Source of the DNA: Epiperipatus broadwayi
Lineage: Eukaryota; Onychophora; Udeonychophora; Euonychophora; Peripatidae
Direction of reading: 5' to 3'
Length of the DNA stretch: 64,000 nt
Assembly (NCBI GenBank): GCA_028023455.1
Contig: JAQFVV010000012.1
Span: forward strand, 5,304,499 to 5,368,498
A program made the position numbers and the translations under genes. The notes beneath the pieces were generated by a model. It had not been told where the DNA came from. It saw only the letters and a program-made list of their open reading frames with translations, and made no database searches. This document shows, piece after piece, positions 44,837-61,476 of this stretch (positions within the stretch are counted from its first letter, which is position 1; every line of letters begins with the position of its first letter).

Positions 44837-47458
44837 TAATATTCTCATGGATAAATATATTTATATATGCATTTTATTCTTTCAATGCATTAACTATTTT
44901 ATTAGCTTTTATAAAGAAATTTAACATTTCATTTAATTATTTATTCATTATTGTACCTTTTATTTACATTTACTAATCAATTAAATACTTTTTATACTTA
45001 TTTTCTTATCCAAAAAAAGTTCAAATTTTTTTTCTAGTATTCACTCTCAGCTTATTGATGGCTTTTCTTTTTTTATAGTTAAAATCAATTTTAGCATCAT
45101 TAAATTATGATACAAATGTTTATCATCTCTAGAATGTTATCATACATTTTTAATACTATTTCTAAACGTATTCTGAATCAAAATAGAATTTATTGATATC
45201 TATTCTTATTATCTGAACTAATAAATATTTATTCTTACCCTTGATTTTTGAACTGTGAAGTTTTTGTTATCATGAAAACCAATTTGTGCTCTTATTTTTC
45301 TCTTCAACTGCAATATAGTTCTTCTCCACAACATCTAAATAACTACTTTCTTAGTACTTTTTTAAAATTTATTTATTTTTAAATCATTATGATTTTTCTT
45401 CAGATTGGCCATGACTTTACATGAATAATTATTATATTCTTTCAATCAGTGTTCACTGTTTTCTACCATTTTAATACTTTGTTGTTATTACAATTTATTT
45501 CTTAAATATTTTCAAAGGTCAAACAATTTTTTTTTATAATATTAAATTAGAAAGAAATCAAGTTCAATTTATTGAGTTTTAATATAAAATAAAAAATTTA
45601 TAAAAAAAATTAAAGATTGAGCATTTACAAAATCTGCCATCAAATTTAACAATAAAAAGTGTCAGCATTTGGAAGGAACAAATTTGTTTGTGCTTATGGT
45701 GTTATTATTATTGAATTATTATTATTATTTTGCAAGTGGAAAAAAATTTAAGCTCATCCTTATATGATTTGGGATGGTAAAAAACAATGATGACTTATTA
45801 CTGATATTACATAACTCAAATTTAGTTGATAGACTAATGTCTCAGTAATCAAAGATTTATGGGGATTGGTCTTCAAGTGAAGCACCTCAATAATGCTTTA
45901 ATGTGACTTGAACTAACTGATAGTTAAACATATGCTTGTGTAAATAATAACTGACATTGTTTTTTTTTTTTGCAATTCATTAGAAGGGTCTTCTGCAAAA
46001 AGTCATGCTGCATTTTTAAAATTTGCTAATTTACCAGGTAAAATATGTATTGATTAATTTGAAAACATTTCTGAAATGTTGAGATATTTTGCAATTCACA
46101 TCAAGGTTTTCAGCTTGTCATACATTTTAGCATAATTATCTTCACACTAATTTTATTTATATAGCTAGCAAGAGTAAAAACATAATTGTAGTTTCTTGAC
46201 TATATCACTTTTTGTAGAACATTTCCCTGAAAAATACTCATACAAATTATAATTATAGCTATAATGTTTATTATGCCTATAAGGAATTGATTCTGGCCTC
46301 ATAACCAATAAAAAATAACTATAGTAATTCAGGATGAATTAAAGAAATATTAAGAATTTAAAAAGGTTATTTAGCTGCATAATTCATGCTCTACTTTAGT
46401 CCTTTATGCAATTTGTTTAGCACATGATCATTGTTATAAAAATGTGTCATTGCATGAATATGTTGTTATGTTTCAATTTTCTTGAAATAAACTTTCAATC
46501 TAGTAGTGTATTTTTTTTATTTTTTTTCATTATAGTACTTAACAAGAGATGAGAGAAATTCTTCTTTATTTATTCTTATGTCATCTATTATAATTCTCAA
46601 GTAATTGATTTTCATGAGAAGGTAATGAAATTTAATTTCCTATCCCAAACCAGTTTCGGATTTGCTTGGAATTCAAACCTGGAATTATTTATTAAGATAA
46701 TAGACTGAAATTCAAAAAATGTAGTGTTTTAAGATTAAATGAATCTAATTTTACATTTTACAATTTCAGTTTTTCCCTGGATAAAACTGATCATTATGTT
46801 GATTACTTAAACTTAGTAGAACTATTGTGGTAAATGCTCAATGGAAGCCATACATAATTTTAAAAATGCAAATATAGAATTTTACATTTACCTTTAATTA
46901 CTTAAAAAATATTGACTGTGTTTTTTTCACAAACAAAATTACCTTATGCATTCTGACTTATTATATGTGTGATTGCTAATATCATAGGCAAAGTAATGCA
47001 CTATAGTACTAGTTAGTGAAAACTTAATATCTGCATGCACTAGTAGACGATATTATTATCCCCTAGTTGATTGACTTTGTCAACTTTAAGAGATGAATCC
47101 TATTTAAAAATTTACATTGCTTAAGAATTTAGTTTATTGTTGTAGTGCAAGATGCCAACAATATACATAATGAAAATATATTCTAAATAGGTTCTGATTT
47201 CTATTAATAATTCTATAATCATTCACTTTGTTTTGGTTATCTATTTGTCATTATCAAAATATGTGATGTTCTATGGATATAGATGTATATGTGCATAATG
47301 AGATATTTATTTTTGAATAATCTTACTTAGAAATAATTAATGATAGTTTAAAACTTCAATAGATGATAATTATATTGAAATGCCTTTTTGAATTTTTAAT
47401 GCATTTTTATATATATATGTGTGTGTATATATATAATAGAATATGTAGATCATAAATA
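44837..47458. other. AT-rich spacer, nothing recognised
   Basis: No gene or repeat boundary was found on either strand. Confidence 0.5.
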
Positions 47459-47727
47459 TTTTGTAAATGTGAATTCCATTTTTAAATAAAATTAAAGTCT
47501 ATAGCCATTGTGTTTCAAGCACAATAATCAATTAGACCGATTGTGCAGGCTGAAGAGAACAATAGTGCAATGTCTGCTACAAGGGCTTGTCTTTTAATTA
47601 GGTTGTATCTGGCAATGTACTATTGTTTTTTTATCCAGAACAATTGATATAATTGATTATTGTGCTTTGAAACACCATGACTGCAGATTTCTATTTTATT
47701 TAAAAATGGAGTTTCCATTTATAAAAT
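47459..47727. repeat. Long foldback, about 115-bp arms
   Basis: The left arm (47459-47575) and right arm (47608-47727) are imperfect reverse complements. CCATTTTTAAATAAAATTAA pairs with TTTTATTTAAAAATGG; GTGTTTCAAGCACAATAATC pairs with GATTATTGTGCTTTGAAACAC; GAACAATAGTGCAATG pairs with CAATGTACTATTG. About 30 bp forms the loop. There is no protein, hammerhead or clear target duplication. It could be a foldback MITE or a long-hairpin RNA source. Confidence 0.75.
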
Positions 47728-50884
<3,157 letters not shown>

Positions 50885-51661
50885 TTGTATCAATGTAGAA
50901 GTTTATCTTTAAAGTTTTACAATTGCTGCATGAATATAAAAAAATAATTTTTATTGACAATTTGAAATTATATTTTTCATTATTATTCCATATGTACATA
51001 TATATCCATATTTCTAGTACCTACAACTACCTGAAATAAATATCAAATCACCAACATTAAGAAATTTTCAGCTGCACCCTCTGTGAATAAACATATTAGA
51101 GATTGCATCTCAAAGTTAATTCACAAAGATACCACTTTGAATATAGGAGCAGTTTAAAAAATCAATGCTTATGTAAATTTTATGTCTTCTGTTTGAATTC
51201 CAATATTTCAGTATTTAATATTTTTGCAGTTTATAGTTCAAAGAGGTAACTTTTTGGATTAGCTGTTTTGAAATGTGAGTTCTAATATGTTTATTCCCAA
51301 AGGGTATAGCTGAAAATTTTTTAACTTCTGAAGTGATTTGATTTTATATATACTGATATATAAATATATATAAATTTAAAAAATCACTCTTACTAGTAGA
51401 TATTTGCAAAAAAAAAATCTCTTATTTATATGTTTTTGTCAATATTGTTTTGATATTTGGTAATTGTAATGCACATATCTAACTGCAAAAAAGACCATAA
51501 ATCTTTATTTCACAAAGAAATTATAGATGATTTTTAAATTTTAAAATCAAAATTATTAATAAAAAAGTTATAAATTTTTAATTATAAAATTTATTTAAAC
51601 GCACATTGATTACATAAGTAATATTTATTAAGGCTGTAGCCTCAAGAACATGCATATAAAA
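50885..51661. other. AT-rich spacer
   Basis: No supported feature. Confidence 0.5.
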
Positions 51662-51765
51662 ATGTGATAGTAGGGACCTCTACAGGTCTTAAACCACAAG
51701 CTTACTCTTTTCTTCCAAAGAGTAAGCTTGTGGTTTAAGACCTGTAGAGGTCACTACTATCGCAT
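51662..51765. repeat. Near-perfect 49-bp-stem hairpin
   Basis: The inner 36-bp stem is perfect: 51675-51710 pairs with 51717-51752 around a 6-nt loop, TCTTCC. A single G-A mismatch and one G-T pair interrupt a further 13 bp outward. Such perfection is unusual among the decayed repeats here. It could be a young palindromic insertion or a pre-miRNA-like or small-RNA hairpin. No similar copy was seen elsewhere in the window. Confidence 0.9.
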
Positions 51766-52449
51766 AAATTTTTAATAAAATCTTAAACACTTATTTATTG
51801 TTCAACATTTCTTTATTACATAAAAAAGCAAATCTACATTTTGTAATGATAAATGATATCAACAATCTTTTAAGATTTTGTTTTAATGGTAAAATAGTCA
51901 TACTAATATTAAAAATTGCTGACAATGATATTACAGTGATTTAGTTTAGGACTTAATCATAAAAATCATGGTGATGATTTTTCAAAATTGTTATGGATAT
52001 TTTTTTTTTTATAAAACAAACTTTACTAGAACAAATTATACAATGTGTGTTAAGGAGATTGTTTTAGCAAAAGAGGCAAAAAAGCTTAATGTCAATCCTG
52101 AAATACCAATTTAAACATTTGATTATAATCATAGCAATTTCTTACCTATGCTTATTTTCAAATATAAATTTGTTGGAAGATAAAATTGATTTATTAATAT
52201 TTTATTTCACCAAATTGTGAGAATACATAGCTTGTCTATAAAAGTTTATTATCATGCAATGTCAAACTATTATCATCAAGGATAAATTATTGACATTCAA
52301 TTAATGCCAATGTTAGGATTAAATCCTATCATTTAACCAATTCCAGTTGCTTAATCTCCAATATTTATCCTTGAACTATACTAAAATAAACATCTGCAAT
52401 ATAGCTCCAATTACCAACTAGTGGTATCCTATTCCATTATTTTTTCATT
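51766..52449. other. AT-rich spacer
   Basis: No supported feature. Confidence 0.5.
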
Positions 52450-52504
52450 TATAATAATAATAATAATAATAATAACGATGATGATGATGATGAGAATAAT
52501 AATA
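52450..52504. repeat. Compound microsatellite (TAA)n-(GAT)n
   Basis: About nine TAA units followed by ACGATGATGATGATGATGAG and further AATAATA. It directly precedes a reverse transcriptase fragment. Confidence 0.9.
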
Positions 52505-52515
52505 CAATTATTGAG

Positions 52516-52960
52516 GTGTCTTTTTATTCTATGTCAATCAAGGTACTAATTGTCATGTTGGATGCTATCACAATTCCTCATACTCTTCTGTATATGCTGA
52601 CTAACTTATTTCTCTATCATAGAATCCATATCACATTCAGTGGCAAAAATTCCATACTCTCCACTCCCATACAATCCATCTCCCAAGATTCTCCCCTAAG
52701 TTCATTAATCTTCCACTTTCTATATCAACCTACTACTAGTGAAGATCCAGCATACATTCACTGACATCCAAATACCAAACACATCTCATCAGGCAACATG
52801 CATAGCTCATATTGATGACATAGCTGTCTTTCTTTCATCCAAAAACACCTACCAATCTTACTCAGATTACATTTGCAACTTCACATAAACTCAATATTGA
52901 TATAAACAATACTGTTATTTTTTATAATACTAAACCAGATCACATAAATATATAAAGAAA
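52516..52960 (+). pseudogene. Non-LTR reverse transcriptase fragment (third type)
   Basis: The plus strand reads SISQDSPLSSLIFHFLY, equivalent to the GxxQGxPLSPLLF motif B. After a shift comes IAHIDDIAVFLSSKNTY (motif C, xxDD with both Asp kept), then LNIDINNTVIFYN. The order and spacing fit the palm of a non-LTR RT, but it is unlike the RTE copy in detail. Downstream sequence to about 54080 keeps an unusually C-rich, less AT-rich composition and may be the remainder of the same element. Confidence 0.6.
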
Positions 52961-54080
52961 AGCCATTTGCTTTTCAGGGTTTTCTTTTTTATATGAGTGT
53001 AAATGCAATGAGTTGTAAACTTCAGTAAAAGCTTAAAGAAACAGCAGAATGAATCACTAACTTACTCTTAAAAACATATTTCTCCATGAACTCTAAGATC
53101 CAGCTATTTATCCAGATAATCATCACCAAAATCACCTACTATTCACTCATAATTACTTTTTTAAAGGCTTTCCAAACAATATCTCTTCTCCCTTCTATAA
53201 ACTTTTGTGGCAGAGGAAAACAGTGTCCATAACTCCAAAACAGCTTAGCAGGCCATTCACCCACATTGGACTTGGCCTTCAAATCATTCACACCTTTCAT
53301 CTGCCAAAGGATGCAACCCTAATAATAGCCACACTTAATTACTTTCTGATGCTACAATGCCTTCTTTAAATAATACCAACAGATAAGCCACCCCTCACAC
53401 ATGATCAAATAGCATCCATTATCAGCTATACAAAAGCCACATCATCACAAATATCTCTTAAAATTGTGTACAAGTATTCATGCTGGCAAATCTATTTATT
53501 GATCCATCCAAATCCGCACCATAATTCTATTCTCACAATGCTTGAAATCAATAACCATAAGTTTAAAAAAGGTCTCTAGAGACAAAGCACTTCAACTTCC
53601 TACTAAGATTAAACCATGACACCCTGGACACTTCAAAAGTTTTGAGATACTAGTGTTTGTACTTTAATGTTGATCCTTTTTACTCCCTATATCATAAGGC
53701 AGAGGAAATACATTATGGTTCAGCACTGGACAGAATTCATTATAACATGATCAGAACCAGTAGACAACCCAACACCACTTCCCATACAATCATTGTCATA
53801 TATTGCAAAGGCTTTAGCCCATCAATCTGCACAGCCACATTCATGATCTATGCTTTTTGGTGTACTCATTGCACTTTACCTTACGAATCAGTACAAGGTG
53901 CCATCTATCAACATTTAATAACAAACTGGTAAAATTACGAACCAGAGATAATAAGTGCTTTCTGATATCTTGCAGCCACTTGGTCACTTGTAACACAGCA
54001 TTCAAATCTCTAACTAGACACCATTCTCCTATAAATCCATGTCATCAACAAGAGTTTCCCTTTAAAATGTGCCATTAGCC
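52961..54080 (+). pseudogene. Possible downstream part of the RT element
   Basis: Composition stays richer in C than the surroundings. Short open stretches (53657-53932, 53857-54078) overlap in different frames, as expected of a frame-broken coding remnant. No domain was recognised. Attribution to the preceding RT is by adjacency and composition only. Confidence 0.35.
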
Positions 54081-55439
54081 AACAATTGAATTATAGAGAA
54101 TTTTGGATCTTTCTGCATACTATTGATCTCAAGGATCACAACAACACACTGAAGAATTAGACACTGAAGAGCATACTAAAATTAACAACACAACAAATAT
54201 GTTACTAATCACCAGAAAACAGTGATGTTATAGAGTATTTTGAAACCTGAAATTATGTAGAATATCACTCACAAATATCTATCAAATAAAATTAACACTA
54301 ACTATCACTCAAGACTGAAAAACGTGTGTATATATATATATATATGTTGTGTCATTACAATTTAGTCATTAGCTAAATTTGTAGTAATGTGCATGAAAGA
54401 AAATGTGGAACAAAAATCATCATCACATTTTTATATAGTAAATGAAGCTGTAGGGTACCCAAGTTTAAACCCTACAAGATCCAGTTCTAAAAGCTTAAGA
54501 CAGATAGAGAGTGGGGCAACAGTTATATTCTTTATTTGTTTGTGTGTTGATAGAAAACTCAAAAAGAGTAATACACACATTTAAATATTCAATATTTAAT
54601 TTTTTTTGTTGTTAAAAAGTAAAGTAATAACACATATATAATAGGCAGTGTGTTATGAAAGCTATTTATTTAGTCATTTTTAAATTACACATATTAACTT
54701 TCTTTAAAACTAGCTTACACTTGCTAAATTTTAATATTTTATTGTTTCTCTATTTTTGCTTTTCTATAATTGTAATTTGGATTTAAAAGCTAAGGATTTA
54801 ATTTTAAATATTAGGGTTATAATTACTAAGCTAGCAATTAGATTATTTAAGGTCAGTTTATACATGATTTGAATGATGGAGTGTGTGTGTTACATCACAT
54901 AAATATATCTACATTTATTAAATATTGAGAGAAAAAAAAGAAATCTGTTATATTTTTTTTTCTTACTCAACAATTTTTTGTATTATAAGGGTTGTTTTTT
55001 GTTAAAAAACTTAGAGACGATGGGAGAAGTCTAATTTTAAAAATGTCTCATCTTAAGATCAAAAGAAAGAAGCTCAAATTTGAGATGTTACATAGGTGTA
55101 AAAAAGGATTAAGACTATTTTTTTCCTTCAAAACAAAAGTTTGTCTAAAAATCAGGATACTGAGATTTTTCATACTATTCAACTAAAAAACGATTTGGTT
55201 GAAAATAAGTTATAAATCTAATTAAAAGAGGTGGCCAAAAATAGAAAAAAAATTGGATATAAAAGCAGTCTGGAAAATCAGTTGATATTGTTATAGAAAC
55301 TTTTAAAAATATTGAAACTAAAAGGACAAGCGTTTTTAACTCTACAAAAATCTCAATCCAAAAGTCATTTTTTTAATTATTAAATTTTTTTTTTGAGGAT
55401 TGAAGATATAAGGATGGCAGTGTAAGAAAAATTAATATA
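54081..55439. other. AT-rich spacer with short open stretches
   Basis: Frames at 54387-54584 and 54992-55186 show no recognisable family. The latter is Lys/Arg-rich (VKKLRDDGRSLI, then HLKIKRKKLKFEM) and may belong to the coding-like remnant that follows. Confidence 0.4.
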
Positions 55440-55945
55440 TATCTTGTCTGTTGATCAGATCATCCAGCCAGCACATCATATAGGAAAGAAAAGATGTCTT
55501 GTCTGAAATTATAATATTCTACATCTTCTTACTGACTGAGAGAAATAAGATGTTTTTAAATAGAAAGAAGAAAACATTCATCTGCATTTAAAATCACAAG
55601 AAAAAGAGTAATCTACTGATAAATATTAAATCATCAAGTCCAATTAATTGTTCCAGTAACTGAGTTTAAACCCAAGAAAATTTATAAATGTGAAAACAAC
55701 TGCTGTACTTCATCCACTAAAAGAATCATGCTTGACAGGAAGAGAAGAAAAGTTAATATAATGATTTCCAAATTGTCCACTAAAGCAAATAACTTCAATA
55801 GGATCATCATCATCAAATAATTATACACCTCAAGAAAAAGATTGTTCCAAAGAAAACGGAAATGGTAACTGCAAAAATATAGACATTAAACAAGATAAAT
55901 TTGACTCATTGGAAGTCGCTACAAAGAATGGAACTGGTAATATGA
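55440..55945 (+). pseudogene. Unidentified coding-like remnant
   Basis: The plus-strand frame reads VTEFKPKKIYKCENNCCTSS, then KRIMLDRKRRKVNIMISKL. After one frame change it continues SSSSNNYTPQEKDCSKENG and NIDIKQDKFDSLEVATKNG, ending near 55938 at GGAACTG followed by GTAATATG, which would serve as a splice donor. Amino-acid composition is varied and hydrophilic, unlike chance AT-rich frames. I do not recognise the protein. It may be a decayed exon, a processed pseudogene or an element ORF. Confidence 0.3.
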
Positions 55946-56128
55946 ATTTTTTTATATATTTTCTTTATGATATCAGAGACTTAGTAAAACTTTAGCAATA
56001 AAGTTGTATATTTTTGTTTAAAGAACTTTTAAAACAACCAGGATCAATTGAAACCAAGAATTTCTTAATAACGATAAACATAGGCTTTATTAATGATTTT
56101 ATGTCCTAAAATTATGATTGTCTATTAA
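55946..56128. other. Short spacer to MITE
   Basis: Spacer ending in the TTAA target site at 56125-56128. Confidence 0.5.
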
Positions 56129-56888
56129 CGCTTAAAATGCATGACTCGTCTAAAAACGAGAAGATTTGACATCACTCTAAATCGGCTACTTTTTATCGCA
56201 CGTATACATATAATATGTCATTTGAAAGAAAATCAAAAGTTCTGTAAGATGGTGCCCTCTTCAGAGTTATTTTACAAGTAAAAAATCAATAAAAATGACC
56301 ATATATGTCAAACAAAACCAAAGCACCGCCTCCTCACCAACTTTTCTTGAATCTTATTGACTGTACCACTTCTGTCGGAAATGGCTGCCAAAAAGTAAAA
56401 AGTTACGTTCATTTTGATTTTTATTACGAAAATGATAAACGAATGTTTACAACATTTTAAACAATATTTGAATTGAATTACAAATTATTATTGATAAAAT
56501 AATACTAAAAATCAAATTATTTTAGAAAAATAGTTAAGATATTACCAAGAATTATTTATTTATTGCTACATATTGATCGTAACATTAAAGTGAAAAAAAA
56601 AAAGATTGCGTCAGCAATCTTTTTTGGTTGGTTGAATAGCGGTTACTTTTATTTCACCGCAATTGAATATTTTTTAAATTATAAATCAAATTTTATTTTT
56701 GAAAAGACTTTCGTTTGCTTTTGTAATCTGAAAATTCAGTAATATACTTTTTACAAATGAAACTAACATATTTATATTATTAAAAGTGATCTATTTTAAC
56801 AATAGATTTTGTTAAAGTTGTGAGTTGGCCAATTACAAGTTTTGATTTTTAACTCATTCGGCCAATTAAATAATAATCGTTGAAAGGG
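56129..56888 (-). mobile_element. TTAA-flanked MITE, copy 2 (inverted)
   Basis: This 760-bp block is almost identical to the reverse complement of 10752-11516. TTAA (56125-56128) lies at one side and TTTA (56889-56892, probably a mutated TTAA) at the other. It has the same termini, CGCTTAAAATGCATGAC and CGTTGAAAGGG, and the same internal hairpin (56598-56625). The few differences include a handful of substitutions and A/T-run lengths. No transposase is present. Confidence 0.75.
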
Positions 56889-56892
56889 TTTA

Positions 56893-59800
56893 CCTAAAGT
56901 TATGAAATGTTATTAATATGTCACTTTTTTTATATTATTATTTTGTTTTAAGTAATATTTTTGTTATTATGGGGATAAAACATGCACATACATAATATAA
57001 TAATACTTGTTGCATATATGTAATGATGTGTGAATGTAAAAAAAGAAAAATAGGCGGTATTAGAAATATTAGATTTTGTTTTAAGTTAAAGTATAGCATT
57101 TCAGAGGGTAGAAGGGAGGGGGAGAAAAATAATTTAAAACTTGTTCTGGAAATCTTGCTCTTTCACTTTTACTAACATTTTTTTTTATCATTCTACTTTA
57201 CCTGTTAGATTATAAAAGTATGTGTGCGAAAGAGAAAGGAAAAAAAAAGAGTGAATTTTTTTTTCTTATGAAATATTTTCTTGTGAATCCAAAACGTTAG
57301 CAAACTTAGTATTCAAATTTACGTATATATTTTTGATGGGAAAGGGGGAAGAATTCAAAATTAACATTATGATTGCCAGATAATCAATTATTGTTCTCAT
57401 TATTATTTCTTATAAAATTTTGGTTTTATCTTTAAATTATTTGTAGATTTTCGTAATAAATTAATAAATGCTAAATTGTTTTATTAAACGAGGCATATGT
57501 ATTTTATTGATCATTCATCATCAATGGTTGATATTGATTATTTAAGATTTAATTAGATATACTAAAATTAAGCAATAATTATGAATTTCTTTATAACAAT
57601 TAGGTTTTATGTTTAGGCTTAGTCCTAAAGCTGTGGTTGAAACCATTATCATTGTCATTATCATCATCATCATTACGTTTTAATTAATGAGCTGTTTAAA
57701 CGTTTAAAGGCCATAAATAAATATTGATTTCATAGTATTTAGTGATTTCTTAGTATTATTATAACCACCATCCCATCATCTATTTCATGCAAGGATGAAT
57801 GAATTGCCATCCTAAATTAATAATATAATCTGAGCTAGTAAAACTTAAAAAAAATATTGAAACACATTTATTATGTTAAGATCTAAGAAATGATTTCTGT
57901 CTAATGAATTTTATATATTCCACTTTAGTTTAAAGATGTTTTATGTTACCTAGGTGTTTACTTAAATATTAGTGCATACAGTGCTATGGGTTTAAAATCA
58001 AAATCATACATTTTGTAAGAAATAAGGTACCAAAGGGATTCAAACCTGGTACATGTGAAAAAGTTATAAATATAACTTTGTCTAGGTCCAGCTAACCTAG
58101 TGGCACCTGGATAGACCATATTCACTTGTTGTTCACTTAGACATGCACTTGAGATCCAACCAAGAAATGAAAGTGGATAAAATCTACTGTCTGTACACCT
58201 GAGAAGATATTTTATTGAGTTACTAGTGTATTCACCTCACTTTATTTTCATATGCCTGAGTTATAGTAGTTTGTTCTTAATAATTTGTTTATAATTATTG
58301 ATATTGTGATATCCTGAGAAATCTAATTACAGGAGTATGTTTCATTGAATCCAATGACCCTAATATGATTGATAACTCAGTCTGATCTTTTGTTTAATAG
58401 CTTATGCTCAGCAAGTTGCATATTACAATTCTTTTCTCTTTGATATAAAAATAAAAGCTACAATTCCTTTTGTTTATTAAGTTATAATATTTGAATTTTG
58501 GATATTCTAATATATTTGGATCATTTGATCATCTTTAATTTTGTTACAATATATATTGTAATGGGATGGGGTGGGTGAGAAGTTGGTGGAAAGTAGAATT
58601 GAACTGGGGTGATGGAAACATCAGCACTTGCAGTCCATTTAATGAAATACAAATATCAATAATTTGAAAAATTATCTATAAGTAAATATTTAAAGATATA
58701 AGAGTATGAGATTAAAGAATATCTGAGAGATTATCAAAAAGTAATTATAAGTAAATACTCAAGAGAAATAACCATCTATCATCATGAATGATCTACAATA
58801 AAATATAATAAAATCAACAGTCCATCTTGTGGCTAGATTTGAACAATAAAAAATATAAATCAACAGTCAACATTGTGACTGGATTGAAAATAGGTCTTCT
58901 TTTGACCAGGCTAACTATTGAGCCTTTGCCAGCTTGGGCAATTATTTAAACATAACTTGGATGTACCATTTAAGTGCCCATCCATTAAAATACACAATAA
59001 TCAGAAATCGAAACAATAATGCTGGGACATTAAAACATGCTGATCATCATCAATGCTCTAGCCACTTGTATTGGCCAACTATAAATGTACATTTTTAATA
59101 AGACTAAACTAAAATAAAATATAATGCATGGGCTTTAAAGAGTATCCTCTTTTGCACCAACCATGATGATGATTGATCACTTCTGGATGCCCCAAAGCAC
59201 TAAATACACATCCCCATTTATATATTCATCCCATGCTCAAATCTAGCTCAGAGAACACAAGCTCTATTACTATATGTGACCAAGAGATGATGGAAACCAT
59301 TTTTAACAATTAAATAAGTTTATTAATAACAATAAAAAAATGATATTTAAGGTCTTATAGGATAAGGCTCTGATTTTGAAAAGTATACAAAATTATATAC
59401 ACAACTAAAGTTATCCCTCTGTAATTTACAAGATTACTACAAAATTCAAGTTATTACATTAATTGCATTATTTCTTAATGGGTATCTATAAACGCATACA
59501 TATATCCGTACACAGAAGTGTGTTTTATAACATAGGATGAAGACATTTCAATTAAACATAAAATAATTATTATATTTGTGATTTACTTAATTACTATTCA
59601 AAATTTAAATTATTACATTAATTTACATATATGTGCACACAGATGCACAATTTATAATATACAATTAATATTCACTAACAAAAAAAATGATTATAATTTT
59701 ATATATATGAGTGTGCGTGTATATACGCGCACTGAGTTTTACCTATTTAAACTTGTTACAATAATAATTAATTTTTTTTTTCATAATCCATTTGGAAAGC

Positions 59801-61400
59801 ATATAAATTTCACACATATACATGTGTATAAACAAAATATATAATTTAAAATTTAATTTCAGTTTATAAGTTCTTTTTTTTTATCAAACTAAATAAAGTC
59901 AACTTTTGTTTGACAGATACTTGCTGATTAATTATCAGCGTTCTTAGACCAATTTAAAAGATTTGCTTTTACGATTTTAATTCAAACAAAATTATGCTTG
60001 CATTTGTATATTCTTCTTTTAATGTTTTTTTTAAGGAATTACCAAAACAATTTCTTCAAAAATATATATCAAATTGTCTTTCTTTTAGACATTTGACTCA
60101 AGTAAATTATTTACTTGTTTTGCTTTTAGTTGTTAATTTATAATTTTAAAAGTCATTTTCAGGAATATTAAAATAAAATAACTCACTGTATATACCTGCA
60201 ATGTGTTTATTTGTGGTACCCTGCATGTATTGATAAACAGCAGCATAAGTACACCAATTTTTTTGAGCTTTCTCTTGGTAAGCTTGGTTTTTGGTCCATC
60301 AGAAAATGTAATCCATGTTTGTTGTCATTGTCAGGTAAAAGTACATAATTCAGGTATGATTGGTGTTTTTTTCTTCTGTAGTCAGTTCCACATATACTTG
60401 GATTTTGTAAGCTTCAGGTCAGCAAGCTGTTTTCCAGAACACTTTTAAGGCTATGAATTACAAAGAATCTTAACCCATTTTCCTCCATGTAAATTCAAAT
60501 TCCACCAGTGAATTGTATAGCAGCCACCTCCTTGCATTCTTACATCCTCATGGCAGTTCTCTTGATAATTATTTTAGCCATCTTTGCAGCTAGCTTTACT
60601 ATGGCCATTTTCTGCTACAGTTACCAACTCTTCACAAAATATTTTAGCCAACTTTACAGCTAGCCCTTCTGCTAACTCTTACAAAACTGCAAGCCAAAAC
60701 TGTTCTTTTCAAAAATCGTTACCCAGACTGAAGCTAATTTTGTTATCAGACCTTTTATAAAATCATCTAAGGTGATAACATCTTGATTAAAAACAGAGTT
60801 TTTATTTTTATTTCACTAATCCCTTTAAAACATACATGTTTTAATTAATTTAAAAAATTTCAAAAACAAGTATTATGTTTTTACATTTCAAAATTAGATT
60901 TATAAATAATACTTATCAGACCTTTTTAAAATATTTAATTTTACAATAAAATTTTATTTTATACAGTTATTATCTATTATTATTTTATTTTTTTTATTTC
61001 AATGAATGTAGAAAATATCTACTATAATTTTTGTCTATGTTTATTTCTACTTTTCCTTTATTTTATGTATATATTTATGCACACACACTATATTAGTGTA
61101 TGCTATGTAAGCCAACTGGTTACAATATATATATATATATGCATCCCCTTCCTCAAAAGTTAATGAATGGTATAAAATATATTCAAATGGAAATTAGCAA
61201 AAGAATATTGTAGCCTCTATTTCTTCTCCACCATGTAAAATTCTGAAAAATACCTCAAAACAACCATAACTTTAGAAAACTTTCCCTGTTTCCTCTATGT
61301 ATGCACACTTATTTTCTCATTTTTCTTCACAATATAAACATATGTATGCAGAGTGACTCATAGTAAATTTAATGTTTTAGTCATTAATAAAATTTCTTTT
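56893..61400. other. AT-rich spacer, nothing recognised
   Basis: No gene, tRNA or mobile-element protein was recognised. A local imperfect duplication (ATTTTAGCCATCTTTGCAGC against ATTTTAGCCAACTTTACAGC) lies at 60570-60670. Open frames at 59578-59844 and 60203-60448 have no family features. Confidence 0.45.
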
Positions 61401-61405
61401 CAAAA

Positions 61406-61476
<71 letters not shown>
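61406..61476. repeat. Compound microsatellite (CAT)n-(AAT)n
   Basis: About ten CAT units pass directly into about twelve AAT units. The open frames at 61353-61538 and 61377-61682 are artefacts of this tract (Ile or Tyr/Asp runs). Confidence 0.97.
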
